A DNA stretch of 64,000 nucleotides from UBA1181 sp045639525 (GTDB taxonomy: Bacteria; Bacteroidota; Bacteroidia; Bacteroidales; Paludibacteraceae). Positions 43,867-51,632 of this stretch are shown here, piece by piece; position 1 is the stretch's first letter, and each line of letters opens with the position of its first letter. The position numbers and the translations under genes are program-made. The notes beneath the pieces are model-generated. The model was not told the origin of the DNA, did no database searches, and saw nothing but the letters and a program-made list of their open reading frames with translations. The stretch is from assembly GCA_045639525.1 (NCBI GenBank), contig JAZUDI010000045.1, positions 44,916 to 108,915 on the forward strand. The letters run 5' to 3'.

Positions 43867-45042
43867 ATGAAGTATATTTCAAGAAATATCATAGAATTTG
43901 TCAAGACGAACTTGTCTGTTTTTCCTGCAGTTGCGATCTTAGGATCAAGGCAGTGTGGGAAAAGTACGTTGGTAAAGATGATGCAGAAGGAAGACTCTAA
44001 CATCTTGTATTTAGACCTTCAAAACAGAGATGACTTAGCGAAACTAAACGAGCCTTCTCTTTTCTTCCAATACAACGCAAACAAGACCATCTGTCTGGAC
44101 GAGGTGCAACTGCGTCCGGATATCTTCGCTGTGCTTAGAAGCGAGATTGACAGAGACAGACGTCGTGGCAGATTCATTTTGTTGGGTTCGGCCTCCAGAA
44201 GTTTAATTCAACACACTTCCGAGTCGTTGGCAGGGCGCGTCGGGCTAATCTCTCTGACTCCCTTTTTGGCAGATGAAGTGGATAAGACAGAAGATTTCTC
44301 ATTGCAAAACTATTGGTTCAGAGGCGGGTACCCCGATAGTTTCATGGCAGTTGATGACAATAGCAGTTGCTTGTGGAGGGAAAACTTTATCCGCACATAT
44401 ATTGAGAGAGATATCCCTCAGTTGGGATTCCAAATTGCCGCCCCACAATTGATGAGATTGCTAACCATGACAGCATACGAACAAGGGCAATTGCTCAACT
44501 CATCCAAACTTGCCTCTTCTATGGGATTGAGTCCGACAACCATTCGCCACTACTTAGACATTATGGAACAAACATATATTATCCGTTCCTTGCCCCCCTA
44601 TTTTAAGAACACAAAAAAAAGGTTGGTGAAATCTCCTAAGATTTATGTCAGAGATAGCGGTCTGCTGCATCAAATCTTGCGAATAAAGTCGTTCAATGAT
44701 TTGCTAAGCAATCCTGTGTTAGGTAATTCATGGGAAGGAATGGTGGTCGAGAATGTATGTTCCGTAGCAAGAAGTGCGCAGTGCTCTTTTTATCGTAGCG
44801 CCACAGGGGAAGAAATGGATCTGTTGTTGCAATATTCAGATCGGCTTATTGCCATAGAATGTAAATCCTCCACAGCACCCTCAGTGACGGAAGGGTTCTG
44901 GAAATCAATCGCCTTTTTAGAACCAACGGATATCTATGTTGTGGCTCCTGTTGAATCAGCGTACCCATTGGCCGAAAAAGTAACTGTCTGCAACTTGAGT
45001 GATATGGTTACGATTGTCTCCAACATAGATAGTTCACACTGA
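43867..45042 (+). CDS. AAA ATPase, DUF4143-type, copy 2
   Basis: 391 residues from ATG 43867, after the TACTTTTG box at 43841-43848. Walker A GSRQCGKST at about 25-33, Walker B in ICLDEVQLRPD, LLGSASRSLI as sensor, then FRGGYPDSFM and a C-terminal domain ending with the nuclease-like EMDLLLQYSDRLIAIECKSS (a PD-(D/E)XK-like ExK). It is only distantly similar to the ATPase at 38992. Terminator repeat 4 follows after 18 nt. Confidence 0.85.
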   Translation: MKYISRNIIEFVKTNLSVFPAVAILGSRQCGKSTLVKMMQKEDSNILYLDLQNRDDLAKLNEPSLFFQYNANKTICLDEVQLRPDIFAVLRSEIDRDRRRGRFILLGSASRSLIQHTSESLAGRVGLISLTPFLADEVDKTEDFSLQNYWFRGGYPDSFMAVDDNSSCLWRENFIRTYIERDIPQLGFQIAAPQLMRLLTMTAYEQGQLLNSSKLASSMGLSPTTIRHYLDIMEQTYIIRSLPPYFKNTKKRLVKSPKIYVRDSGLLHQILRIKSFNDLLSNPVLGNSWEGMVVENVCSVARSAQCSFYRSATGEEMDLLLQYSDRLIAIECKSSTAPSVTEGFWKSIAFLEPTDIYVVAPVESAYPLAEKVTVCNLSDMVTIVSNIDSSH

Positions 45043-45060
45043 GTGTTTCTCCTATCATAA

Positions 45061-45095
45061 AAAAGCCGCATCCGCTTGGGTGCGGCTTTTTTGTT
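45061..45095 (+). terminator. Terminator repeat 4
   Basis: AAGCCGCATCC-GCTT-GGGTGCGGCTT and T run; identical over more than 30 bp to repeat 5 at 46919. Confidence 0.9.
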
Positions 45096-45116
45096 CCATT
45101 TTTTGTTTCTATCGCA

Positions 45117-45148
45117 TTTGGAGATTTGTCTTTGTTATAATATTTTTG
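45117..45148 (+). promoter_or_regulatory. Promoter of toxin-antitoxin pair 3
   Basis: TTTG (45117-45120, within ATTTGGA), a 20-nt spacer, TATTTTTG (45141-45148). Confidence 0.7.
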
Positions 45149-45171
45149 TAATGTCACTAAAAGTAAGGTCT

Positions 45172-45390
45172 ATGCTAAAAACAGCTTTAAATAATGCGCA
45201 GATAGAGATTCTTGATATGCTTTCGTTTGTCAAGACTCAGGAAACTCTTGCCGATCTGAAGCGTGTTATTTCCGAACATTTTGCCGATGAATTGGAAAAA
45301 GAAATGAATCGTTTGTGGGAAACGGGAGAAATGACCGAAAGCAAAGTTGAAGGTTTCAGAAACCTGCATGAACGTACACCATATAAATAA
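45172..45390 (+). CDS. Antitoxin-like small protein, pair 3
   Basis: 72 residues from ATG 45172; an ATG at 45151 lies two bases after the -7 box and so probably upstream of the transcript start. Helical and charged (LADLKRVISEHFADELEKEMNRLW), ending KVEGFRNLHERTPYK, like antitoxins linked to PIN toxins in this phylum. Its stop TAA shares one base with the ATG of the PIN gene. Confidence 0.65.
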   Translation: MLKTALNNAQIEILDMLSFVKTQETLADLKRVISEHFADELEKEMNRLWETGEMTESKVEGFRNLHERTPYK

Positions 45391-45808
45391 TGATGGAGAG
45401 GATTGTTCTTGATACTAACTGCTTGATCATGGCAATTTCCTCGAAATCAAGCTATCATAAATATGGAATAGCTTTATTTCAGGTGGTTACGAACTATGTA
45501 TCAGTAATGAAATTCTAGAAGAGTACGAAGAGGTGATTTCGAGAAATATCAGCTCGAAAGTTGCTGAAATGGTTATTTATACAATATTGACTCGAAATAA
45601 TGTTAGGCGATTTGATCCACATGTTCATTTCGGTCTTATTACCCAAGATGAAGATGATAATAAGTTTGTGGATTGTGCCATTGTAGCCAATGCAAGGTGT
45701 ATTGTCTCTGAAGATCATCATTTCAATGTTCTAAAGACAATAGAATTCCCCAAAGTAGATGTCATGGGAATAGATGATTTTGTCGAATTTCTAAATAAAA
45801 CAAATTAA
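45390..45808 (+). pseudogene. PIN-domain toxin gene with a one-base frameshift
   Basis: Two frames together encode one PIN protein of about 139 residues. From ATG 45390: MERIVLDTNCLIMAISS and on to GIALF. After a shift at about 45477-45480: SGGYELCISNEILEEYEEVISRN and QDEDDNKFVDCAIVANARCI to the stop at 45808. All four acidic positions of the PIN active site (VLDTN, EEY, DEDDNKFVD) are present. Adding one T to the TTT of ATTTCAGG restores the frame. As written the first frame stops at a TAG near 45516. Confidence 0.8.
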
Positions 45809-45838
45809 GAGTTAGAACGTAAAACTTTACATATAAAT

Positions 45839-45846
45839 TAATTTTG
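45839..45846 (+). promoter_or_regulatory. Promoter box at the start of leader copy 2
   Basis: TAATTTTG places the transcript start near 45852, right at the first strand of leader helix P1. The equivalent region of copy 1 has a longer T run. Confidence 0.45.
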
Positions 45847-46022
45847 AGCTTAACGCTCTTATTCTCAATCCGTAAAATCTGGTAAATTTTAGTTGATGAG
45901 AGAATAAGCGAAGCGGGAGGTTCACGCCTTAGGGTGTGGACCGTTTCGTGCTTATTGTCGTCATCGGTTTACCAGAGCCATCGGATTCAGTAAGCAATTA
46001 ACGAACGGTTCACGCTTTTTTT
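45847..46022 (+). ncRNA. Structured leader of the HTH gene, copy 2
   Basis: P1: CTTATTCTC (45858-45866) / GAGAATAAG (45900-45908). Loop pairing TCTGGTAAA (45878-45886) / TTTACCAGA (45968-45976), with three compensatory pair changes relative to copy 1. Long hairpin GTGGACC (45936-45942) and GCTTATT (45950-45956) with AGTAAGC (45989-45995) and GGTTCAC (46007-46013), then seven T and the ATG. The competing GGTTCAC is at 45919-45925. Confidence 0.75.
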
Positions 46023-46238
46023 ATGCACATAGGTAAACATATCGAAACGATTTTTCGCGAACAAGGAAGAAAGGTATCTTGGTTTGCTGAGAAGTTATGT
46101 TGCGACAGAAGAAACATCTACAAGATATTTGAACGGGAAAGTATCGACACTGCTTTGCTTGCGAGGATTTCAATCCTTCTTGGACATGATTTTCTACAAG
46201 ACCTTTCCGACGAAATAAACAAAAAAGAGAACAAATAG
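46023..46238 (+). CDS. Small HTH protein downstream of structured leader, copy 2
   Basis: 71 residues: HIGKHIETIFREQGRKVSWFAEKLCCDRRNIYKIFERESIDTALLARISILLGHDF. It has the same HTH layout as the protein at 41058, with about one third of the residues shared and a lysine-rich C-terminus. The same leader ends directly at its ATG. Likely a DNA-binding regulator. Confidence 0.8.
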   Translation: MHIGKHIETIFREQGRKVSWFAEKLCCDRRNIYKIFERESIDTALLARISILLGHDFLQDLSDEINKKENK

Positions 46239-46403
46239 TTCGTATATTGTGAACTTTTCAACCACAACAAATCTGTTGACAAACCGAACATTTGCCATAA
46301 TTTTGTCATTAGAAGATATAATCTTTCAGAAAAAACACGTCTGAAAAGGCTTGAAATTCTAATAATAGATAATAGACAGAAACATCTCTAAATACTTTTA
46401 ATA

Positions 46404-46724
46404 ATGGCAGATAAAGATTACAGCGGAAGTTATTCCGAATCAGGAATGTGGGCACACATCAAAAAATATGCGAAAAAAGCAGGGTACGAGCTAATTAGAA
46501 ACGTGTTGATTTTGTATTATGCGTTGCCTGACGCATCTCCTGCGGATAAAGCAATTATCATAGGCGCTATTGGATATTTCATATGTCCAATTGACCTAAT
46601 GCCCGACCCTATTTTTATTGATGATGCGGGTGTTGTGGCTGCAGCGGTTGCAAAAGTAAGACTTGGAGCCTCAAGGAATGTGATTGCGCAAGCAGAAGAT
46701 AGATGCGAAGAGTGGTTTGGGTAA
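46404..46724 (+). CDS. DUF1232 (YkvA-like) membrane-associated protein
   Basis: 106 residues. DKAIIIGAIGYFICPIDLMPDPIFIDDAGVVAAAVAKV is the DUF1232 core, with the conserved CPIDLMPD turn inside a hydrophobic hairpin. The molecular role of the family is unknown. A 46-residue gene follows. Confidence 0.85.
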   Translation: MADKDYSGSYSESGMWAHIKKYAKKAGYELIRNVLILYYALPDASPADKAIIIGAIGYFICPIDLMPDPIFIDDAGVVAAAVAKVRLGASRNVIAQAEDRCEEWFG

Positions 46725-46762
46725 AAAGCAAATTTAGTATTAACGTATAAAATTCAATAACC

Positions 46763-46903
46763 ATGGTACAAGTTATTATTCAATTGGCAAAAACATTGCT
46801 TATCTCTTATGCGGCTGCGAAAGTCATCAAAATTATCGCAGAGAAATTAGGCGTAACGGAATCTTACGTAGAGGATACACTCAAAAAGAATGGATTGATT
46901 TAA
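46763..46903 (+). CDS. Small protein, 46 residues, hydrophobic N-terminus
   Basis: ATG 46763 to TAA 46901-46903. The first half is hydrophobic (VIIQLAKTLLISYAAAKVIKII), the second ends GVTESYVEDTLKKNGLI. It lies 38 nt after the DUF1232 gene and before terminator repeat 5. Possibly a membrane partner of the DUF1232 protein. No family known to me. Confidence 0.5.
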   Translation: MVQVIIQLAKTLLISYAAAKVIKIIAEKLGVTESYVEDTLKKNGLI

Positions 46904-46918
46904 GTTGTTTGCCTCAAT

Positions 46919-46955
46919 CATAAGCCGCATCCGCTTGGGTGCGGCTTTTTTGTTC
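46919..46955 (+). terminator. Terminator repeat 5, right end of the island
   Basis: Same hairpin as repeat 4, marking the last copy before gpx. Confidence 0.9.
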
Positions 46956-47086
46956 CAGCGGCTGCCTGTCTTGTGACTTTTAGTTTCTCCATATTCCCGA
47001 GTGTCTTGCGTATTTGATTCTAATACCCTACCTTTGTCGGGGATTGGATAGAAATACTATTAACTGTTTCCTGAAATTATATCATT

Positions 47087-47689
47087 ATGAAGAAAAGTGT
47101 TTTCTTGTGGATGTTGGGTGCGATAACGCTCCTTTTATCATGTAAAAAAGAAGAGAAGATAGTATCGTTTTACGATCTTGCTGTCGTGGATAACCATGGC
47201 AAGGAGGTGAAGATGGAGGCCTATAAGGGGAAAGTGCTCTTGGTGGTCAACACCGCCACTCGTTGTGGTCTTACGCCCCAATACGCTGATTTGCAGTCGT
47301 TGTATGAGACCTATGGGGCGCAAGGATTGGAGATTTTGGACTTTCCTTGCAACCAATTCGCCGAGCAGGCTCCTGGTACAGATGCGCAAATTGATAGTTT
47401 CTGCGTGGTGACTTACCACACTACCTTCCATCGATTCTCAAAGGTGTTGGTGAATTCGTCGGAGGAGGGAGAGGTGTCGGCCCTCTATTCGTTCCTGAAG
47501 GAGTCTGATTACGACAAACAGAAGTTGATGGATTCCACGGGTGCGGTGGATACCCGAATTCGATGGAACTTCACCAAATTCTTGATTGGAAAGAATGGCC
47601 AGGTGATTGAAAGGTTTGAACCAGGCGAGGGTGGAGCTGAGATTGAGCCGCTGCTCCGGGCTGCGTTAAGCGCCGCTGATGAAAATTGA
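47087..47689 (+). CDS. Glutathione peroxidase family lipoprotein
   Basis: 200 residues. A lipoprotein signal ends LLLSC (Cys19), then a complete GPx fold: peroxidatic Cys in NTATRCGLTPQY, FPCNQFAEQAPG, and WNFTKFLIGKNG. It uses Cys rather than selenocysteine and, like most bacterial homologues, would rely on thioredoxin-type reductants. Lipidation puts it in the envelope, unlike the usual cytosolic form. Confidence 0.9.
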   Translation: MKKSVFLWMLGAITLLLSCKKEEKIVSFYDLAVVDNHGKEVKMEAYKGKVLLVVNTATRCGLTPQYADLQSLYETYGAQGLEILDFPCNQFAEQAPGTDAQIDSFCVVTYHTTFHRFSKVLVNSSEEGEVSALYSFLKESDYDKQKLMDSTGAVDTRIRWNFTKFLIGKNGQVIERFEPGEGGAEIEPLLRAALSAADEN

Positions 47690-47710
47690 GTGTGATTTTA
47701 TGAAATAGAG

Positions 47711-47745
47711 AGAGCCGTATCCGCGAAAGATACGGCTCTTTTTTT
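47711..47745. terminator. Terminator between gpx and the sulfatase-type gene
   Basis: AGAGCCGTATC-CGCGAAA-GATACGGCTCT with T run on the plus strand; it can serve both convergent genes. Confidence 0.85.
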
Positions 47746-47757
47746 ATGCTCCCCTTC

Positions 47758-49569
47758 CTATTTCTCCCCTACCTCTTGGTACATCCGTTCGTCATCCTCC
47801 CGGATCGGAGTGCGTCCCTCGTTGGTAAGCAGCATGTCTCGGGTGAACCGATACGACTGGTAGGCGAAACTATCCGTTGGTTCAAAGTGGTCGGACTGAA
47901 TGTCTAATAGGCCACAGGCGAAGTCGTAGATGAGGTCGTTGGTGAAATGTTTCTCCTTGTTGGCCACCATGGCCTCGTAGCGGTCGGGATGCTCCGCGAT
48001 GTATCGGTCGGAGCAGTAGATGAACATTGGTATTCTGACAGGACCAAATCCTCTGAAGTTGGGACTTCTGCGTCCCATTGGGAGATCTCCGTGGTCGGAG
48101 AAGTAGAACATTGCGTTCAGGTTCAGCCGCTCCTTGCAATATTCAAAGGCGGTCTGTAGCACATGGTCTGTATAGTGAAGGGAGGTGCGGTACTGCTCCA
48201 CTGTGTTGTCCGCTGTGCGGGATGCCTCGCTGTAGGAGGCTGGATAGCGGTTGGTGAAGTTGAAATGGCTTCCCTTTAAATGCAATACTAGGAAGTTGTT
48301 TTTCTTGGGATCCAATTCATCCAAAAAATCGATCAAGGTTTCATCATATTGCGGTTTGCCCACATCTTGCTTGGTCCACTTCGCCACATCGCATGATTCC
48401 GCCACGAGGGTGATCGGTGTGTCCGCACTGCCCAAGTGACCTTGGTTGCTGTACCAATGGGTGGCGAAGCCCATTTTGCGGACGATGTCGATGATCGAGC
48501 AGGAGTCGTAAAAGGTCTTGTCGTTGTATTGGTTGCGCTCCGTCAAGGCACGCTCCAGCGTTGGGACTGTTTGGTTGGCGCACGCGTATGCGTTGGGAAC
48601 CAAAAGGCAGTGTCGGTTATCTTTCGCCAATTCCGATAACCAAGGTGTGGTCTCCCGGGGTTGTGGGCGGAAGGCACTCATGTAATCGCGCGAGGCGCTC
48701 TCTCCGATCACCATTACGATGGTTTGTGGGCGCTCTGCGTTAAGTGGCACGGCAGATGAGACCTCCAACGCTTGTAACCTCTTTTCTTTTTTCTCACGGT
48801 AGATATAATTCCTTTGCTTGTAATCTTTGATGGTCCGCCAGAGTGTCACAAGTCCGGTGCGGGAGAATACGCTCTTCTTGGCGAAAAATAGGTAGTAGAG
48901 GTAAATGGCGAGCAGAGATGTCTCGGCAACGATGAGCCAAATGGGAAGAATCTCCGTATGATAGATCGAAAGGTTCCAGCGGCAGAGTGCCGCGATGGCG
49001 ACTATGGCTACCGCGACGCCCGATAATACCTTGGCGGGGTGGAAAGAGTGGTAAAACTCTATGATCTCGTTGATGTGCGTCTCTTGTATGGTCTTCATTC
49101 CGTTCGTGTCCAGACAGACATCGTACATGATGTAGTAGCCGATCTGAAAAATGCAGATGGCCAGCATGACCAACTCTATCGCAATGATGAATGGCACCAA
49201 AACGGAAGTGGCCGTAGATAGGATTTGGAGCGCGTTGAGGCATCCCCAAGCGTAAATTCCCATGGTGATGTCCATAAAGTGGTCGTAGTCGCTGGCGGTT
49301 TTCTTGTTGGTTAGATGGTGGAGCAGAGGGTAGGTCACCATCCAAAGCCCAGCCACGAGGGTGGAGGAGAGGATTGCCTCTGCCGTCAGATATTGGTGCC
49401 CCAAAGCGACTGATAGTGCGGAGAGAATGGAGGTGGTCGCGAATCGGAAGCCTTGTTGGTGGATGGATCGTTTGGAGAGACCTCGGTTGAGGTTCAGGTA
49501 GCAGATCCAACTGGCTGCGTAACAAGATAAGAAAGCAATGATAAAAACTACTAAGCCATTCATTTTCAA
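47758..49569 (-). CDS. Phosphoethanolamine transferase-like membrane sulfatase-fold protein
   Basis: 603 residues. Five or more TM helices fill the first ~250 residues, followed by an alkaline-phosphatase/sulfatase-fold domain: VMVIGESASRDYMSAF (metal site), CANQTVPTL with the catalytic Thr, HLKGSHFNF and YFSDHGDLP. This is the layout of EptA/OpgE-type enzymes that transfer phosphoethanolamine from phosphatidylethanolamine to lipid A or other periplasmic glycans. The acceptor is not known here. It stands alone. Confidence 0.85.
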   Translation of the reverse strand: MKMNGLVVFIIAFLSCYAASWICYLNLNRGLSKRSIHQQGFRFATTSILSALSVALGHQYLTAEAILSSTLVAGLWMVTYPLLHHLTNKKTASDYDHFMDITMGIYAWGCLNALQILSTATSVLVPFIIAIELVMLAICIFQIGYYIMYDVCLDTNGMKTIQETHINEIIEFYHSFHPAKVLSGVAVAIVAIAALCRWNLSIYHTEILPIWLIVAETSLLAIYLYYLFFAKKSVFSRTGLVTLWRTIKDYKQRNYIYREKKEKRLQALEVSSAVPLNAERPQTIVMVIGESASRDYMSAFRPQPRETTPWLSELAKDNRHCLLVPNAYACANQTVPTLERALTERNQYNDKTFYDSCSIIDIVRKMGFATHWYSNQGHLGSADTPITLVAESCDVAKWTKQDVGKPQYDETLIDFLDELDPKKNNFLVLHLKGSHFNFTNRYPASYSEASRTADNTVEQYRTSLHYTDHVLQTAFEYCKERLNLNAMFYFSDHGDLPMGRRSPNFRGFGPVRIPMFIYCSDRYIAEHPDRYEAMVANKEKHFTNDLIYDFACGLLDIQSDHFEPTDSFAYQSYRFTRDMLLTNEGRTPIREDDERMYQEVGEK

Positions 49570-49852
49570 CTAGATGATATTTGCCGCTGGCGGATTCTTC
49601 GGACGAATCGTTTTCAGCGAATGATGATGCAATTTTACGAATTTAAATTGAAATGGTCAATTCTTTCTTCCGATGAACATGCGCATTGATAAGCGATTGT
49701 TGTTTTTATGGTGATAGATTTTGTTATTGTCGCTGATTTCTCGGCTGTTTTGCAGAGGTGTGATTTTTTTTTCTCCGCAACGCACTATACGACCTTGAAA
49801 TCTTAATAAAGTTTAAAAAATCCGTCTAGGCGGGGAAATACTTTATAATTAT

Positions 49853-49965
49853 GTTGTAAAACATAAAAATACCCCATACATTTGCATCGTGTTTTTCATG
49901 GTATTAGATTTAAGGTTAAAAATTGACGAGGTTGGGATGTCGAGATGACATCCTTCTTTGTTTTT
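49853..49965 (+). ncRNA. Small-RNA-like unit, copy 1
   Basis: A promoter (TTG 49854-49856, 20-nt spacer, TACATTTG 49877-49884) is followed by a ~65-nt transcript containing CATGGTATTAGATTTAAGG, and a terminator hairpin GGATGTC-GAGAT-GACATCC (49935-49953) with a T-rich tail. A 16-codon frame starts at its ATG but is not kept in copy 2, which favours an RNA product. Copy 2 lies inverted at 57308-57414. Confidence 0.6.
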
Positions 49966-50081
49966 ATACCCCTCCTTTTGCGTCAAGGACTCATTCTCCC
50001 ATTGGTCGATAGACCTCTCCCTTTTATAGATTTTTAAGTACAATTCGTGGAGCGGACTTTCTTGATATCATAAAAATTCCT

Positions 50082-50089
50082 TATTTTTG
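50082..50089 (+). promoter_or_regulatory. -7 box of the porG-uppS-bamA operon
   Basis: TATTTTTG about 75 nt before the first start codon; TTG lies at 50062-50064. Confidence 0.5.
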
Positions 50090-50163
50090 CATGTTTTTGG
50101 TGAGGAGACAAAATATTGCGACGCAAAATCCGTTTCCTTCCTAAGGACAAATAGATTAAGGAA

Positions 50164-50880
50164 ATGACGCAGCGAAATAATAAATACGGAGCAATTCTTC
50201 TCGTGGTTTTACTGGCTTGTCTCAATTTCGGGACATCTCAAGCCCAGGATCGCTATGTGGGAGAATTTGGTCTGTTCGGTGGCGATTCGTATTACAACGG
50301 AGATGTGAATAACCGAAAAATATTTTATGAGAACCACCTTGCCTACGGAGGTTTGTTGCGCTATTTCATCAACGATCGTGCCGTCTTGAAGTTGGATGTT
50401 GTCAGAGGAAAGGTATCTGGCGACTCCCGTAATTTTGAGAATATATTGCCGAATGAGGCGGAGGCCTCTTTCGAACAGAAATATTGGGATGTGGGATTGC
50501 ATGTGGAGCACAATTTCTTGAAATATGGTTTCGAGAGTTGGGACCGCGAAGTGAAGCGCCATACACCGTATGTCTTGATTGGACCGGGATTGACCCTTTA
50601 CGAACATTGGCGAGGAACCCACATCACCTTCAACCTCACTTTCGGTGTGGGCTATAAGTTCAAATTATGGAAACGTTGGAATCTTGGCTTCGAGTGGTCC
50701 ATGCGCAAGTTGTTCGTAGACAATTTTGATGTGGTGAGTCCTGAGTCCAAAATTCTGAATGACCCATATCGCATGGGTTATAAGCCGTTTAAAAACAATG
50801 ACTACTATACTTGCGCGATGGTTTTCGTTTCAGTGGATCTCATCAAACGGAAGTCTAAGTGTAATGTTTTAAGGAAATAA
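50164..50880 (+). CDS. PorG-like outer-membrane protein (DUF6089)
   Basis: 238 residues with a signal peptide (ends TSQAQ). GLFGGDSYYNGDVNN, LRYFINDRAVLKLDV and a series of amphipathic strands fit a small beta-barrel of the DUF6089 family, which includes the T9SS component PorG. In this phylum PorG-type genes commonly sit beside uppS and bamA, as here (1-bp gap). The presence of a T9SS cargo in the window agrees with a T9SS role. Confidence 0.75.
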   Translation: MTQRNNKYGAILLVVLLACLNFGTSQAQDRYVGEFGLFGGDSYYNGDVNNRKIFYENHLAYGGLLRYFINDRAVLKLDVVRGKVSGDSRNFENILPNEAEASFEQKYWDVGLHVEHNFLKYGFESWDREVKRHTPYVLIGPGLTLYEHWRGTHITFNLTFGVGYKFKLWKRWNLGFEWSMRKLFVDNFDVVSPESKILNDPYRMGYKPFKNNDYYTCAMVFVSVDLIKRKSKCNVLRK

Positions 50881-50881
50881 T

Positions 50882-51622
50882 ATGAGTTACAAGGATCAAA
50901 TCGATATGAATCGTATACCACAGCATGTGGCTATCATCATGGATGGTAACGGACGCTGGGCGAAGTCTAAGGGATTGGACCGTATTTTCGGTCACCAAGA
51001 GGGTGTCGATTCTGTGGACAAAGTGATGGAAGCCGCCTCTGATTTGGGCGTGAAGTACATCACCTTATACGCTTTTTCCACTGAAAACTGGAATCGTCCG
51101 GAGAATGAGGTGAGCGCCTTGATGGAGATTCTTTCCCAAGCGTTGAGAAAATATATCGAGAAGATTTCCCGTAATAATGTCCGCCTCCTTGTCATTGGCG
51201 ACAAGTCGAGATTGTCGGAGGTGACGCTGAAGAATCTGAGCGAAGCCGAAGCGATGACCGCTGGCAATACAGGTCTTACGATGGTATTGGCGATCAGTTA
51301 CTCCTCACGATGGGAGATCATCGAGGCTGTCAAAGGAATCGCCGCAAAGGCGAAAAGCGGTGAGTTGAACATCGACGAGATCGACGAGCAACTCTTCTCA
51401 AACCACTTGACAACCGCGGGTATCCCGGATCCAGATTTGCTCGTGAGAACCAGTGGCGAGTTACGTATCAGCAATTTTTTGATGTGGCAATTGTCCTATT
51501 CCGAACTATATTTCACCTCCACCAGTTGGCCTGAATTCAAGAAGGAGCAATTCTTCGAGGCGATCTTGGATTACCAAAAGAGGGAGCGACGTTTCGGAAA
51601 AACAAGTGAACAATTGGCTTAG
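50882..51622 (+). CDS. uppS: Isoprenyl transferase (undecaprenyl diphosphate synthase)
   Basis: 246 residues. HVAIIMDGNGRWAKSKG carries catalytic Asp21, and GVKYITLYAFSTENWNRP and PDLLVRTSGELRISNFLMWQ are also family signatures. It builds the C55 carrier lipid of peptidoglycan and O-antigen synthesis. One base after the PorG-like gene and 10 bp before bamA. Confidence 0.96.
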   Translation: MSYKDQIDMNRIPQHVAIIMDGNGRWAKSKGLDRIFGHQEGVDSVDKVMEAASDLGVKYITLYAFSTENWNRPENEVSALMEILSQALRKYIEKISRNNVRLLVIGDKSRLSEVTLKNLSEAEAMTAGNTGLTMVLAISYSSRWEIIEAVKGIAAKAKSGELNIDEIDEQLFSNHLTTAGIPDPDLLVRTSGELRISNFLMWQLSYSELYFTSTSWPEFKKEQFFEAILDYQKRERRFGKTSEQLA

Positions 51623-51632
51623 TTGGATAGGA

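Larger units (their letters stand above)
49570..50163. other. 594-bp gap holding a small transcription unit
   Basis: The first ~260 bp show no features. 49843-49965 is the repeated small-RNA-like unit described separately. 50082-50089 is a TATTTTTG box for the porG-like gene. Confidence 0.6.

Noticed and set aside
45470..45490. Programmed frameshift in the PIN gene
   Set aside because: No slippery heptamer or downstream structure typical of programmed shifts; a simple base loss explains it.
38801..46955. Integron-like cassette array with the repeated terminators as recombination sites
   Set aside because: No integrase is present, and the repeats are plain hairpins with T runs followed by promoters. 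They lack the paired core sites of attC.
49895..49962. Short peptide gene in the small RNA unit
   Set aside because: The frame from ATG reads 16 codons in one copy and 9 in the other, so only the RNA sequence is kept.
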